Positions 1 through 13,374 are shown, counted from the first letter of the stretch. The stretch is DNA of 64,000 nucleotides from Drosophila miranda (GCF_003369915.1 NC_046675.1:17856001-17920000), one strand, 5' to 3'. Numbers and translations are program-made. The notes: a model not told the origin generated them from the letters alone.

Positions 1-2260
1 TTAGCTTCTGACCCCATAACTTATGTATAGGATCGTTCTAGCGATTTCCTGGGATCTTAGTTTTCAACGTGTCTCAACGAAAAATGTCATCATTACCAAA
101 TGACATCGGGATAACATGAAAACTGTGAGCTTTGCTGCATACAAACAAACAGACAGATGAACAGACAGACGGGCATCGCATCCTGATCAAGTATACATGC
201 GTCCTCCTGTCCTCCTGTAACAAATATAAAATCTTCTTTAATTTATTTTTTCAACGCACGGATTATATATACCTATACATACTACATTTTTCAAATTGCA
301 TAGCCTTGGAAGCGCTTGGCTTAATAACCTCTGAGAGTGGAGGCGGATTTCTCCTCTGCTTAGAATACTTGAAAATCCATCCTTCTAATTAACCCGACAC
401 TAGGTCTCAGTTTATTGGCTGACCCAAGCGAGATAGCTATATATATTAACAAGTTCTTTAAGAGCTACTTTAGAGTAAGACCGCAGCTGTATTGGACTGC
501 TGGCCTCTGTCCCACCGCCTCGATCCACCCAACGTCAGGTCACAACTTCTTTACGACTTTTTATTATTTCGTCAAATTGCACAATGGGCGGGCGGCATTA
601 GTTGCGACTAGGTTGGGTCTGGTATTGACTGTACCTATGTATTCCCTATCAAATATTTCTGAGTCTCGAGAGCAGGAGCACGCTCATGCGTAATTCTGCC
701 TCGTATGCTCTGGCCCTGTTTAATGCATTCTGCAGTTGGCGGAAGAAAAAATCCCATTAAAATTAAGTAAAATTGCAGCAGCAGCAGAGTAATCGTAAAA
801 ACTTGGCATTTTGATGTTGCAGCAAGCAGTAAAATTTTGAAAAGTTTTTGCCACGCAGATAAGGAGGGGAGTCAGCGGAAGACAAAGGCTCTTGCAACAG
901 AAACTCCAACTGGAGCTGGGATGTGGCTTTGGCTTTGGCGTTGGCTCTGGCTCTGGCTCTGCCTGTGGATGGGATCCGGGATCTGGGGTCTTGGCCGAAG
1001 GGGCGCCGTGCTGGGGAGGGTTTATTGTGTGAGCACCGTGCGAAGGTTGCGCATAAAGTGCATGCCGAGGCCATAGGTGGGCCGGCCCTGGCCGGGTCCC
1101 CAGGTGCATTCCAAAATGGCGCAAATCTTTTTCGGATGGTATAGACATTTAGTGCCGGGCATAGTTAATGTTATGGGTGCCTTCCCATACAGTATACCAT
1201 TACTTCCCTACCCTCTTGCACATTTTTGTTATAAAGTGTGAAAAACGACGTTATGGCCAATGATGTAGGACGCGATGCGTATGTAAATTCTGCATAAAAT
1301 ATAAGCATAAGTTAATGTTATAAATTAAAGAAAAGGTGTATATTATACACTTTGACAGGATGTTACCGATAGTTCAGGAACTAAAGTGCCTAAGATAGGT
1401 AATTTAATTATTAATAATTATGTGTATCCTTTATTTTTTCTGGACCTTTATCGGGGTTTCAGCCTTAATATTTCTGAGCTACAGATCTTCATAGATTAAG
1501 ATTGGGTATACATACATAAGTATGTACATATACATATGTATGGACTTACTGTCTCTTGGATTGACACACAGTGCAAGATCAATCCAGAATGGAAAAAGTT
1601 CAATTCGGAATGTTTGTATGGGTTTTCGTTATTAGTTTTATGAATTTAAAATTTGATTATAAAGATATTTCAAACATTTATATAAAACAAAATTAAAATC
1701 TAAAATTGTTTAAATATAAAAATTGTAAATGCAATTTTATCATTTCAAATTTACATGTTTTTAGTTTTTGTGATAGATTGTTCGAATTTCAACGTATGTT
1801 TCCAACAGAACAAGTTTTAAATCAAATCCACTCTAGGTTTTCAAACATATTGCATATTAAAGTGTCGCAGCACATATTTTTAATTAAACTTATACAATTT
1901 TTTAAACATAAGTACATACATATGTATGTATATATTTTTAATTGGATATTTGGCGAGTGTAAAACAAAAAGTTCTCTCGGTTAGAATATGTTAAAAATGT
2001 ATTATTTACAATTCAAAATAAACCAAAACGCAAATTCCATCAGGCTTTAAGGTAGGAATCCGTCAACGGGAGCTGCTTGCCAAAAGATTGTTTACTATGA
2101 TTAGGAATATACTAATATTCATTGATATTGAAAGCAATATGTGGCTTGATGGGGTGCACTTTTTAACTGGGTACTGAGCCAAGTAATTTGGACCGTTTTA
2201 CGGTGTATTTCTCTGTGAAATCAATTTTTAATCTCGTATCTTTGTTGATCCAATCCACAG
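1..2260. other. non-coding stretch, no gene recognised
   Basis: I see no convincing coding exon here. The DNA is AT-rich with scattered TACATATGTA-type palindromes. Around 130-200 it has a short stretch rich in ACAGACAGA that resembles the tails of the dispersed repeat found elsewhere in the window. The open frames at 720-1148 come from a simple repeat and are not coding. The stretch may be an intron or 5' flank of the gene whose exon lies at 2261-2768; that is inference. Confidence 0.5.
915..962 (+). repeat. GGCTTT/GGCTCT hexamer microsatellite
   Basis: A run of degenerate GGC(T)TT and GGCTCT hexamers. It produces spurious Leu/Trp- and Ala/Leu-rich open frames on both strands. No function is implied. 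Confidence 0.8.
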
Positions 2261-2768
2261 CACGTGTAGAAATAAATCGTATTGTAGCCCAAATCTATTA
2301 CAACTACTACACACCGATGGCTTTGGTGAACGGAGCACCGATGTACCTGACCTATCCGAGCATCGAACAGGGCCGCTATGGAGCGCACTTCACCCACCTG
2401 CCCCTCACCCAGATTCGTCCGCCGACGCCCGAGCCACTGGCCCTGAGCCGGTCTCCATCTAGCCCAAGCGGAGCAGCCGCCCATCCTCATCAGAAACACT
2501 CGCGGCCCGGGAGTAGCAACGGCACCGTGCATTCGGCCGCCTCGCCAACAATGGTCACCATGATGCCAACCACCTCTACGCCCACCCACCGCCAAAGATC
2601 CCGCTCGGGCACGCCCCCCACGCCGCCTCCGCCGCCACCAGCACACAGCAGCAGCAACGGAGCCTACCATCATGGCCACCATCTGGTCAGCTCCACGGCT
2701 GCCACGTAGCAGTATCGCAATGTTGCCGCCGCTGTGGCGGCAGCAGCAGCGGCAGCTGTCCTCTTTGT
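2261..2768 (+). CDS. single exon of an unrecognised gene, with an in-frame TAG near its 3' end
   Basis: A pyrimidine-rich tract ends in an AG acceptor (CCACAG, 2251-2260). An open frame follows, beginning near YYNYYTPMALVNGAPMYL. It continues through a Ser/Pro/His-rich low-complexity region with PTPPPPPP and SSSNGAYHHGHH. A TAG stop lies at 2707-2709 (context ACG TAG CAG). The same frame then reads on for 19 further sense codons (QYRN, then an alanine run, then VLFV) to a strong donor GTAAGT at 2769. Strong splice signals, high GC content and biased composition indicate a real exon. I do not recognise the protein. The TAG could be a true stop with a 3'UTR intron, a readthrough stop, or a disabling CAG-to-TAG change. 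Other exons were not found in the window. Confidence 0.55.
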
Positions 2769-3209
2769 GTAAGTACTTGTTAGATATGGCTTACTCTTTC
2801 GTTTACCCGCGGCCCGAAAGTTTTCAAACGATTGCAAGATCTAAATGATTGATTTACAGAAATTGAGGGGCTTGTGCCGCCAGGCGCTGTATGTACATAC
2901 ATACAACTGTATGTAGGTACATATATAGCTTTTATACTTTGTTAACTTTTTCCACAATGCGTAAATATACAATTGGTTGAGTTTAGTTGATTACACTAGT
3001 AACAAGATTCGATTTTCCTAAAAGATTTGGGGGTGCAAATGTATTCTAATCTAATTTACTTATGGTTCCTAAGGAGCTCAGATGTGAGCTCAAAAATGAG
3101 TAAGTATCCACAAAAATGTACTAATTCCTTAACTTATACATACTTTGGAAAAAATTAAATTATAATTTGGAAAAATTCGAATTTCGATTTCACGATATTT
3201 AAATTTTAA

Positions 3210-3760
3210 CGAGCGGGAACGCAGCTACGGCCGCGACTCTACATTTACACTCGATTGCAGTCAGAATACTATGAGAGGGAGAAAGAGTAAGCGCGTAGCC
3301 ACTGCAATCTGATCCAGATTCTGCGTCTTGAGTTTTCTCGTAACTTCAAAATTGTGGATGCCACAGATTTTCGTCCTTTTTGGGGGCGGAAGGGAACGTG
3401 GCGAAATATTGAAATAAGCTTGTAACAGTGTGATATCACAGGAGTCTGTATATCCCTAGCACTCATAGACTCTAAGATCCAGTCTCCCAGATCGACTCGG
3501 CTATTGATGCTGATCAAGAATATTGTATGTATATACACTATGGGGTCGGAAACGCTTTCTTCTGAGTGTTATACACATCCACTGTCACCACCATAAAAAC
3601 TGAAAAAATCGACAAAATATTAAATTTCAACGTTTTCAGCTTCCAGCCAGATAGTTAAATGAAAGACATAGAAACCGACAGATATTCGGACAGGCGGACT
3701 GAGAGATTGGTGGACATTGGACTTTATAGGGTTTGAATAGCATTCCAGTTTGTGACTTTA
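3210..3760 (+). repeat. dispersed repeat family A (hairpin-tailed), copy 1
   Basis: This copy shares the family's ordered landmarks: CTCTACATTTA, then a GATCCAGATTC block, then TTGTGGATGCCACAGATTTTCG with GGGGGCGGAAG. These are followed by GACTCGGCTATTGATGC, GATCAAGAATAT and GGGGTCGGAAACGC. It is diverged and lacks the terminal hairpin. Other copies lie at 18364, 21262, 22213, 35105 (minus), 41984, 50280 and 60186 (minus). The organisation resembles Helitron-like DINE/INE elements of flies, but that assignment is from memory and weak. Confidence 0.65.
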
Positions 3761-6700
3761 CTTTAAAAACTCGACAAATATCCTATTTAGGGTTTCGCTA
3801 ATCGCACACTACAGGAATGGGAAACAAAGTGGTGTACTGTCTTAAAAAAATTCCAGAAGGAACAAAAAACAGGTCTACAAATTCAATGAAAAATTCGTTT
3901 AATGACTCCTCCAGAATCTCGAGGGACATTAACCAATTACTTATGTACATTAATTAAATAATTGTTTAATATGAGATTTTTATACTAAGATCAATCAATA
4001 CAAATGGCAATGCTTATTAAAGTAGAACTCCTATTTTGTCAAGTGTTTTGGTCATGAATTTCAATCATGCAATCATGCAATTTATTATGCAGCTAGGACT
4101 CTTTCCCGCTGAGCGACCTTAAATTCAGCCTGAGAGCGAAGGGAACCTTGAATTCGAATAGATTTAGTGACCATGCTTCCATTTTCTCACTTCCAGCTCA
4201 TTTCGCATGCTGGGCCAGGCGCGTTTCGTTTAATCAAATCAATTTCGCAGCATAGTTTTATGTTTACAATTTAGGTTGGTTGCCTTTCCAGGCCATGTCC
4301 TAGCTCCTGGTGCTTTCCGGCGTGTAAGTTTTCTTTCTGCCACGTTGGCTGTTTGCTGTTGCTGCTGTTGTTGTTGTTAGTGCTGGTGTGTTGGCGTTGG
4401 CGTTGGCGTGGCTGTTGGTTGCATTTCCGGACTGCGCACGAAAGTATGCAATGGCTTTTTCATCATTTGTCCTGATGACTGTGCAACGTGGGCAACAAAA
4501 GCTTCCTCGTCTCGGGCTTCAGATGAAAAACAATTCCTCTTAGATGGCCCGGCCCCGGCCCAGCCCCTAGCAGTGTTCGGGTGCTGACAATTGAAGCCAT
4601 TTCTTGCCAGGGCATTGTTGCCGCTCTTGCCGCTCTGGCTGCTGCACTTGTAGTTGCTTAATTCAGAAGCAAGTGTTAAATTTCCATGCTGGCTGTCATT
4701 TTTGTTGGTCCTAGCTACATGGAGACAGGCGGGACGAGGTTGGGTTTTGTTCCCAGCATTTGAGCAGTTTGTTGCCTTTTGTTTTGCTAAGCGATTTGCT
4801 TTAATTAAAAACTCAAGTGGCGCCAGAAGCGAAGAGGTCTTCTCCGGTTGCCCTGTCGGAGATGGAAGTGGAGGGGTCTCAAGTTCGGAGGCAGCCACAG
4901 ATATCATAATGCTGCCGATGCCCTGGCGAGGCGAATGGGCATCAGAAATTTCGCTTCACACATTTTACGATGCTCCCCGTCAGACCGCGAAGACGACACT
5001 TCAGAATGCATATTTCAATGTTTTGGTCTCGTCAATGGTAATAAAACATTCGCATTGCAGAAATATGAAAGAGGGAGAACTGGCATCTAAATCTTGTCTA
5101 GAAATCGCCCTGCGTTCTCGGCCCTTCGATTGTTTCGCGCGCCCTTGCGGCACATTAAAAACCTCAGCTCGCGTCGACTCATCTCTCACTGCACTCCTGT
5201 GGCACTGCACTCGCATCAAAGAGACGCAACGCTGTGTTCGGTTTTTATGGGTCTGGATCATAAAACCGAAACTGAATCGCACGATAGCTGCGTGGAAATA
5301 TTTTTTCTCTATGCTCGCAGTCGTATGTTGGCAAGTATTTGTGCCTTCTCCTAAGCCTAGAACTCACTTTGGGCTGTAATTAAATTTTCCTTTTGAGAGG
5401 GCGAGGCTACAAAGTCGAAGAGTGAGATCTCGTAAAACTATCACAAAGTTCATTTAACTCTGTGACGAATGGGGCAGAGACATGGCCGGGGATCTGCCAA
5501 ATCAAACTTATTAAAAAGAAGTAGGAAAAAGGAAAAAGCAAACATCAAGAACAACAAACAATTATTCGTGGCAAAACTCGAACCCATAAAAGCGGGCAAA
5601 TAATGCCGAAAACTTTTACGAGCCTTGGGGAGATCCTGCCAGAAGCACTTCCTGAAAGCATATCATTCGCGGAGAGACAAATACCCGTGCCATACACGTA
5701 GAAGGGAACCCTGGAAGGAGAAAATATCCTTTCAAATGGCACTTCAACTCCATGCTAGCTCGCCTTGCCTTTGTTGCCATGGCCAAAATGGCAATAAATG
5801 CATAAGTTTCCATTTTACGATATTGTGTTTCCATTTTCTGCCACGTATTTCCTTAGACAGTTCTCCGCACCTTTGCCGTTCTGCGTAAGTACAGGAAAAT
5901 GTGCAACGAAGTCAGGGAAACTCCAACCCAAGTTGGCTTAGTTCTTGCTTTAATTTTACTTTTGAAATCATTTTTCCATGTATACATTCTATAAAATGAC
6001 TGATGTTTTGGCACATCAAAAGTGTCCGACAGACATGAAAATGCATATATTGAAATGTATGCATGTCATGTGGAAGACAACATCAAAGTGTCCCAGAAAT
6101 CAAATTGTTTTGCACCGTTCGGCGCTTAGAACTTTACATTAGAAACTCCAATGTGTGTGTGTGTGTGTTTTTTTTAAAATTATAATACTTATAATATTTA
6201 CAACCGTTAAAAAGATAAGTTCAGAGTTAGTTATCAGAGAAAAAACTCTAAAAACTATCTAAAATATCAATTCAAATTCAGATCTGGATTTTTAAAGGAC
6301 AGTTTTATGGAAAGATATCATATATGTATGCATACATAACTGCACACATCCTGCATCTATCCTTACTTTGTCTACCTTTCAATAAAAAGTACTCAATGTG
6401 TCGGAAATCTGACAAAATATCTACTAACAAAAAATGTAGTAAATAAATATTGCATATATTGCATTTCCATAAAAATAAAAATGTTGAATCCCCGTGAGTA
6501 CGAGTGCTATCGTTTATCTCTAGCTCCCATATCACATATCTCGCAAAGAAATGAATATTCCAAATTCTTTGGCCCTCCACTGTCAGATATACATACGTTT
6601 GCACATTTTAAGGCCTAATAAAGATTGTGATCGTTTCTGGCAACTTTCAAGATCATCAAATGCTTCAAACGGCCGACTTCCGGCTCACTTCCATAAGCAG

Positions 6701-8910
6701 CAACTTTGTAGTCTTCACTCTGATCTCGGCTCTCCAACGTTTATGCAAACAACGGCATTTAAAGAACATTATGTATATGAATGTATGGACAATATACTGT
6801 GAAAATGATTGTTACCATACAATTTCCGCTGATTTCTAATTTCCGCTGACTTGTCATTAAAAAGCAAATCGCTTCATTTTGATGCTCTACAGTCATTGTC
6901 CCCATGCCTATCCCCGTCCCGGGCGTCGGCCGATTGTGGGTCTGGCATTGGTACTGTGTAGGTGGAGGCGAAGGCAGCCATAATAAATGCAATGCTTGCC
7001 ATAAAAAAACACAACAAAATAAAGGAATAAGAACAAAAATGTTATAGTTTTCTGGGAGCGAGTTCGAGTTCGAGGTTTCGGTTTCAGCTTACGCTGCTCG
7101 CTTTCGCCCTTCTCTTGGCTCCGAATGTGGTTCTTGCTTCCCTTCTTCCCCATTTACACTGCTCCTTGGACACTCTCCGGCACGGCACAATCGGTTCAAT
7201 TCCAGCCGTTCGTAGTAGTGCATTCATGGCTTTTTTGGTGTTCGCTCGTGTTTATTGTTCCTCGTCGTCTTTCGTGTGCCTTGCGTGCACAGTTTATGGG
7301 GCCCTGCTACGCTTCCTCTTCTTCTTGGTTTTTAGTGGACACGCATTATTAAAAAATAAACAATAATGTATGATGTATACAAAAACGAATCCGAATCCGA
7401 AACCGAAACCGAAACTAACCGAACCAAACCGAGCCGTACTCAACGCAGAGCCGCATCATTTTCAGCTACTCCTTTTTCGGTGGAAATTTTTTCGTGGCCA
7501 TCGTAAAAAGTTGACGCGAGCAGAAAACAGAAACGCAGACACGAACAAAAAAAGCATACAGTAGAATGGTAGCTCCAGGGAAATAGAGAATAGTGGGTAC
7601 TCTTCGAAAAGAGCTCGATCGTTGGCTTCATTAATGCTGATAAGCGAAGAACATTGTTCACATTCTATTCATTAGCACATATAGTGCTACACTATAAGAA
7701 GTAAGTATACTTGCAATTCAGCAAGGGGAAGCATGGCATGGAATTTATGATACGTTCGAAATTGAAGTGCGTGGGCTCGAAAGTACTCAAGAGTTGTAGG
7801 GTAGGATCAGAGTGCTTTTCAATGTTCGCTTGAGCGCAAATTAGTTTGTCTGCGACAATTAGAAATCAGGCAAAACGAATCGAAAAGTCAGAATCAGGGT
7901 CTGCTGCATTATCTTAAAAGGCGTCGTAAAAATCACATTTCGCATTATAAATCCCAAACTCTCGGGCCGAGACCCAGCTGCTCCCCATATTGTGCGGACT
8001 GACTGGCCATACCAGCCACTCGAACTCTTCGTGGGCAACTGCTGCTATAAAATTGTCTTTTACGAGCACCGAAGCAGCGCTTATCCTTCTGCGTCCGAGG
8101 ATGCGCTTACCTCTGGGCCGCAGGTAAGCAGGCCCAAGACTGTAGTGGTTGATGTTGACGTCGATTTCGCCATTCGACCGTCGCCGTTGTCTTTGACTGA
8201 CTAACAGACATTACAATGATTTTAATGGGTTTTATGGCTGAGACATTGCACCCATATGGGCGCGCTGGTATCGTGCCATTAAAAATTGTTTTATGCCGCA
8301 TTTGCGCTTAAGCATATTGCCAGTGCAATATTGAATCTAACTAATTAACAAGCCACAAGACTACTCCAACGAAGATCGATCAAAGTGCCATTCCAAGCTA
8401 ATAATTTGATGAATTTCTCCCTTGTTCTTTTCGCAGCGATAATTAATGGTATCAGCCAGCTTGATTGGAGGTCAGATCCCAGGAACGAACACAAATCCCC
8501 CAACCCGACTACTGCATGAATGTTATTTGTATGATATCTAACCAACGTATGGCATATTTTAAGTTAAATTAAAAAATAATATAGCACGAACAGTAGGAAT
8601 AGGCTATCCCAAGAACACGTTTTCAAATTGATCTCAAACCAATCTTAAATAAACAAAAATATCCCTATATATTATGTAAAGAAAGCTTTTCTCGTTGGTG
8701 AGTGGTCTGCGAAACTTGAAGATCATCTATTCCTAGTAAATCAAAACTCGTTATTCATATGTAATATATATACATATACATATATGTTTCATTTAACAAT
8801 GAAAACTTTCTCTGCGAGTAACTGTTCGGAAATCTATCACTGACCTGCACAAATTAAACAAGTTCTTCTAAACTACAGTAGACATAGACATGCGAGTATA
8901 TAAACGACTT

Positions 8911-8979
8911 CTAGTCCAAGGCATGAGCACGTCCATTCGGATCCTTCAACACGAACGTGTGCAGCATCTGGTAGTACCG
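8911..8979 (-). other. possible terminal exon fragment, unassigned
   Basis: On the minus strand a 22-codon frame bounded by TGA and TAG reads RYYQMLHTFVLKDPNGRA and ends in ALD-stop. It looks more protein-like than its surroundings. No convincing acceptor precedes it; an AG just before the ATG codon has a poor pyrimidine tract. It may be a relic of a coding exon or chance. I cannot assign a family. Confidence 0.2.
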
Positions 8980-9681
8980 TCATGGGGAATCGCGATCACA
9001 TTTGTTCTACTCGTATAGTTCTTACATATGATATGAGATTATCAGCTTGAAGTAACCAGATGATAATTATATACATCCAATTATATCCAATTATACATAT
9101 GTATTTATGCACGAGTATATATGCATACATATATCAGATAAATATATTACACTTTCTAGGGCTGTGCGCTGCCATGTAAAGAGAGCATGCGGTTTAATAC
9201 TTTGTGAGAACTGATCTAGCAGATCTGAAAATAGTGTAGCGTTGGCTATATAGAAACTTTACTAAACTTAAGACTATTTTTTTCTCTTACGCATTACCGG
9301 TTTTTATCCTCTGTACAGTTTTTCAATACAAGAACAAAAAACAACCAAAAATGTTATGCTAATCAAATTGTAGTTGAATTTGTTTGTATTCGCTTAAGCA
9401 GACAAAGCTATTAAGGAAGATTAAGATTATATAAAGTAAGGAAATTAAACATTAATAATGCATACATTTCAATTTAAACGGAACTCTTTGTAAAACACTA
9501 AACAATTCAAATGGTATCGTAGCTAATTTAAATACAAGTGCTTCAAAACAAAGAAATACAAAATAAAATAAAAACAACTTCGAAATAACTAAAATAAACA
9601 TTTTTCTGTAAATAAAATGAACTCTGGTTTTTGTGCTTGCTTTTTGTGTGTACATAAATCTAAAGCGAATCGGCGGCCGTC

Positions 9682-12600
9682 TCAAATTCCAAACAGACCC
9701 TTGAGGTCATCAATGGTTAGTTTTGAGCTAACTCCGGAGCCTGTTAGGACGCCATTGGCCAGTTCCAACTTATGTTGCTGCAACGCCAAAATGCGCTGCT
9801 CGACTGTATCCAAGCACACGAACTTATATATCATTACATCTTTTTTTTGCCCCACGCGATAGATGCGGTCTTGGGCCTGGGCTTCCAGCTGCGGATTCCA
9901 GTGGAGGTCAAGCAGCAACAAATGATTAGCACCAACCAGATTTAAGCCAACACCGCCAGCAGTAAGTGAGAGCAACAAAATGCGCTTCTGATTGTGCTGA
10001 TCATTAAATTGGTTGACAATTTCTTGTCGATTCTTCACTGGAATGGAGCCATTCAGCGAAAGGGTGGACAGCTTATCATTCTCCAAATGATTGCGCAGTA
10101 TTTCCAGCACCGATGTCCATTGCGAAACTATAATGGCTTTATCGTTGTTGTCCTTCAGAATCGAAGACTTCAGTATTTCCATCACCTTTAGCATTTTTGT
10201 GGATGGGCGCTTCATGTTAAAAACGGGATTGCTGCGCTTCAGCACATTTTTGGAAGCCTTGGCAATGCGAGCTTCATCCCCATGTAGCGGCGGTCCATCG
10301 TCATCTTCAGTCACTCCGCGGCTGCTTCCACTGTCACGGCTGGACCGACGCGGAGAAGTGGAGGTGTCTGTAATAGCCAACTTATTGAGCTGCGCCAATA
10401 AGTCAATCTCCGGGGATTCTCCGTCGCTGCCGTCAGCGTCCATACTCTTCGCCTCCTCTCCCTCTAGCATCTGAAAGTAAGTAATTCATTGAGTCCCATT
10501 GAGAACTGAACTGCTTTAGTCCCGAATCATTCACTTACCGAATCAATCAGACCTGGATGACAGCATATCTGCCTCAGACGCAACAGCAGGACCAATATTT
10601 CATGGGACTTGACCTCTTTTTTATTGCCTGCCATTTTCGCGAACTTCTCGTGCAATTTATAATAGGCGCCATTAGGGTCCTTGATTTGATTGTATGTGGG
10701 CTTGTTGGCATCAGATATAAAGTTCGAGTCCGAATCTTTCTCGGCACGCTGAAACAGGAATTGTGCAAACAATGTCCTTGAATATGTCATGACCGTCTGG
10801 TACACATTCATCTCGTCTTTGTCGAGGGAAATCTCAATCATACGCAAGTCCTTGCCGGGCAAGCTGTTCAATTTTCCTTCCTGCTGCAGCTGTGCCTTAG
10901 TGCGCCTAAGCATGATGGACTTCATTAGCAAATTGAGTCGGTTCTGCCCGCCAGCACTTTTGTTATCGATCCACTTCTTCCACGTGTTCAGATCGTCGAA
11001 TGGTGAACAGCGCAGGAACTTCAAAAGCGCATATATATCTAGTTCCTTGTTTTGTATGGGTGTGCCAGTCAGAGCCCAGCGGAACTTGCCGCGCAGATCG
11101 CTTACTGCGATTGACGTCAGCGCCTTGTGGTTGCGCACAACATGGGCCTCATCCAGTATGATGCGACGCCACTTGACACCAAACAAGGCACTCGACTCCT
11201 TATGCTCTCTTCCCACGATGTTGTAAGTAGTTACAACGATGTCGTATGTGCGCAGATGTTTGGCCTTCGTCTCGCGATTGTTGCCATGATGCACGCACAC
11301 GGTCAGGCGATGGCGGTTGACCTTGGACTCCACCTCTGCCTCCCACTGGCGCAGCAAGCTGGCCGGGCACACGACTAAGGTGCCTCCACGATGAGCTACA
11401 ACGAAAACAATCGGCCAGTTTAGGGGACTGACATTGGAAACACATTATGCGACCTACTGTCTTTGCGGCCCTTAGAGTTCCATCCACCAGTGCTTTTCCG
11501 CTTTGTATCGTTCTCTTCGTCGCTGTCGCTGTCCACATGGCGCCCATCTCTGCTCTCCTGACGATTTTTGCAGGCGAGAACGGATGAAATCATTGTCAGA
11601 GTCTTGCCTAAGCCCATATCGTCGGCCAAGATGCCGCCACGGGGAGTCTGATTCTCACGCCAAGACATCCACGCCAGGGCATGCTTCTGATGATCCATTA
11701 AAGTTATCTTCAGCCCCTCTGGATCGTCGGCCAGAACGTCCTCTGCTGGGCAGCCCTTCAGCGACCCATGGAGATCCTATAAAGACGAAATATTAGTCAG
11801 ACTGCTTGACAACGGGAGACTCGGTTACTCGCGGCACAAATTCAGGTATTGAATTCATAATCTTGGAATGCCCTTAAACAGGCGCCGCACAGTAACTCGT
11901 GCCCAGCAACCCCCAAATTTTATCATTCTCAGATATCCGTTCTGAGTCATCATCAAGGAAAATCTTATTTCAAAGCACTAAAGTTATTCCACCTACGTAC
12001 CTTTAGAGATTCCAGCGTTAAGGCCTTCTGCGTGTTAAACGTGGCCATTCCCTGCGCGCCAGTGTACTTGGGCTGAATCGAGTTGACCGCTGCCGAAAGG
12101 TCTTCCCAGTCGGTTGTATCGTTGTCAGACTTGCGGTGAGCCTTCATCGCCGTAGTCGCCTTGATTGCTGGGACACTCCTCTGCTCTACTTTAAGGCTAC
12201 TAATAAGTTTTGTTTTTAACTCAATTTCCCGACCCAAGGCATCGATGCGCTTCCTGATTTGGCTTCCCTTGTCAGGTAGCTTTTTGGCTACTATCTCATA
12301 AAGCTTTTCGGCGTCATTCTTTTGGGCGCGCATCTCCATCAGCTTGCTCATCTCCTCCTGATGGTACTCCTGAGTTACAACCTTCTGAGCTTCACTCTTG
12401 ATCAAAGAACGGCGGGGAGCAATCGGTGAGGTGCTCTGTTTGAAGGCCCGTTGTATGGTAGGCTGCATGAGGCTCTTGGTGGAATTAACGACAGGTGCTC
12501 TGGCGTTACTGCGGGGCGAATAGGATCGGCTTGCGAGGGGTGGAGCAGATATGTTTTCCTTGTTGAAGCTACTTTCATCATCCGTACTTGATATTTCAAT

Positions 12601-13294
12601 GGGAGACTCCTTGTTGCTCAGTTCGAGGACATCGCTACTACTCGAATTGTCGAGTGACACTTCAAGCATGTTGGCTGTAGATACTGTTGAGTGTAAAGTC
12701 TCCTCGATGTTTCCCATAAACTGCGTGCTGTAGCGGGGCGAAAGACCTCCGCCATCGCCATCGCCACCGCCATCGATAGATTGTCGGTTGCGCGCAGCAG
12801 CTGCTTCTTTTCGCTCAACATCTTCATTGTAGGTCTCTTCAGCTGTACCTGCTGACGCCTCTTCGTCGCTGTAGTCAATCTCACTTGAGTCATCGCTCAG
12901 ATCCTGTGGGCGTACACCTGTAATGCTCATGCGCGTGCTCGGAGACAAGGCCCGCGAGTCCAGCTCATCTTCCTCTTCGCTGTCGGAAGCGATCACTAAA
13001 GGACGACGTCTCTGCTTCGGCTTAGCTTTGGAAGGACGCACGCTTTCATCTTCCGACTCGGTTTCGTCAATAATTACGCCGGAATTACTATCAGGGTTGA
13101 TCCCGCGACCGCTGTGGCGAGAAGAGCGCAACGAGAGGCTTGATCGCACTACAGCGCGAGTCGAGGGGAATGAAGGCACATTGTTGTTAACATTGATTCA
13201 AATAAGATATAGCTATAAAAATACCTGAAACAGAGCTGCTGATCACTTCATCGTCTTCATCATTAGTGTAATATTCACCACTGTCACTGGACAT
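9682..13294 (-). CDS. lds: Lodestar: SNF2-family DNA-dependent ATPase (transcription termination factor 2 type)
   Basis: Five coding exons: 13294-13225, 13148-12001, 11776-11458, 11395-10539 and 10470-9682. All have GT..AG borders and compatible phases, and sum to 1060 aa, matching the length I recall for fly Lodestar (about 1061). Residues 1 to about 400 are acidic and Ser-rich, likely phosphorylated and unstructured. The ATPase core carries DDMGLGKT (Walker A, about 458-465) and a DEAH box (about 594-597). The C-terminal lobe has [11 protein letters not shown] and QDRIYRVGQ. The family (fly Lodestar, human TTF2) uses ATP to release RNA polymerase II transcripts and is needed for mitotic chromosome segregation. 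The start was chosen at the ATG giving MSSDSGEYY because it splices in frame. Introns 2 and 4 are under 230 nt. A divergent paralogue begins 1.1 kb upstream on the other strand. No disabling change was seen. Confidence 0.93.
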
Positions 13295-13364
13295 TTTAGA
13301 TTTAAAAAATTTATTTACCCACGATGTGAGGCTTGCAAATTCAATTTAATTAAAGCCTTGCCAC

Positions 13365-13374
13365 CAGTGTGACC
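13365..13374 (-). promoter_or_regulatory. core promoter Motif 1 of lds
   Basis: On the minus strand the sequence reads GGTCACACTG, 71 bp upstream of the lds start codon. This equals the core of fly core-promoter Motif 1 (consensus YGGTCACACTR, bound by M1BP), typical of TATA-less housekeeping genes. The implied 5'UTR is short. Confidence 0.65.

Larger units (their letters stand above)
2769..9681. other. long non-coding stretch (probable intron and intergenic DNA)
   Basis: No intact gene is seen. Apart from a dispersed repeat at 3210-3760, the stretch holds a CTG/TTG-rich segment near 4360-4380, a (GT)n tract at 6151-6168, and AT-rich DNA with TACATATGTA palindromes around 8760-9150. The moderately long open frames on both strands at 4377-5379 and 5545-5888 have composition typical of non-coding fly DNA and no recognisable domain. 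A short exon-like minus-strand segment at 8911-8979 is listed under findings. Confidence 0.5.

Noticed and set aside
837..1148. Overlapping open frames on both strands rich in Leu/Trp and Ala/Leu
   Set aside because: They come from a GGCTCT-type microsatellite and have no start context, domain or splice signal.
4377..5379. Open frames of 176 and 241 codons on opposite strands
   Set aside because: Composition is that of non-coding fly DNA with CTG/TTG runs; no domain, and neither frame shows exon borders.
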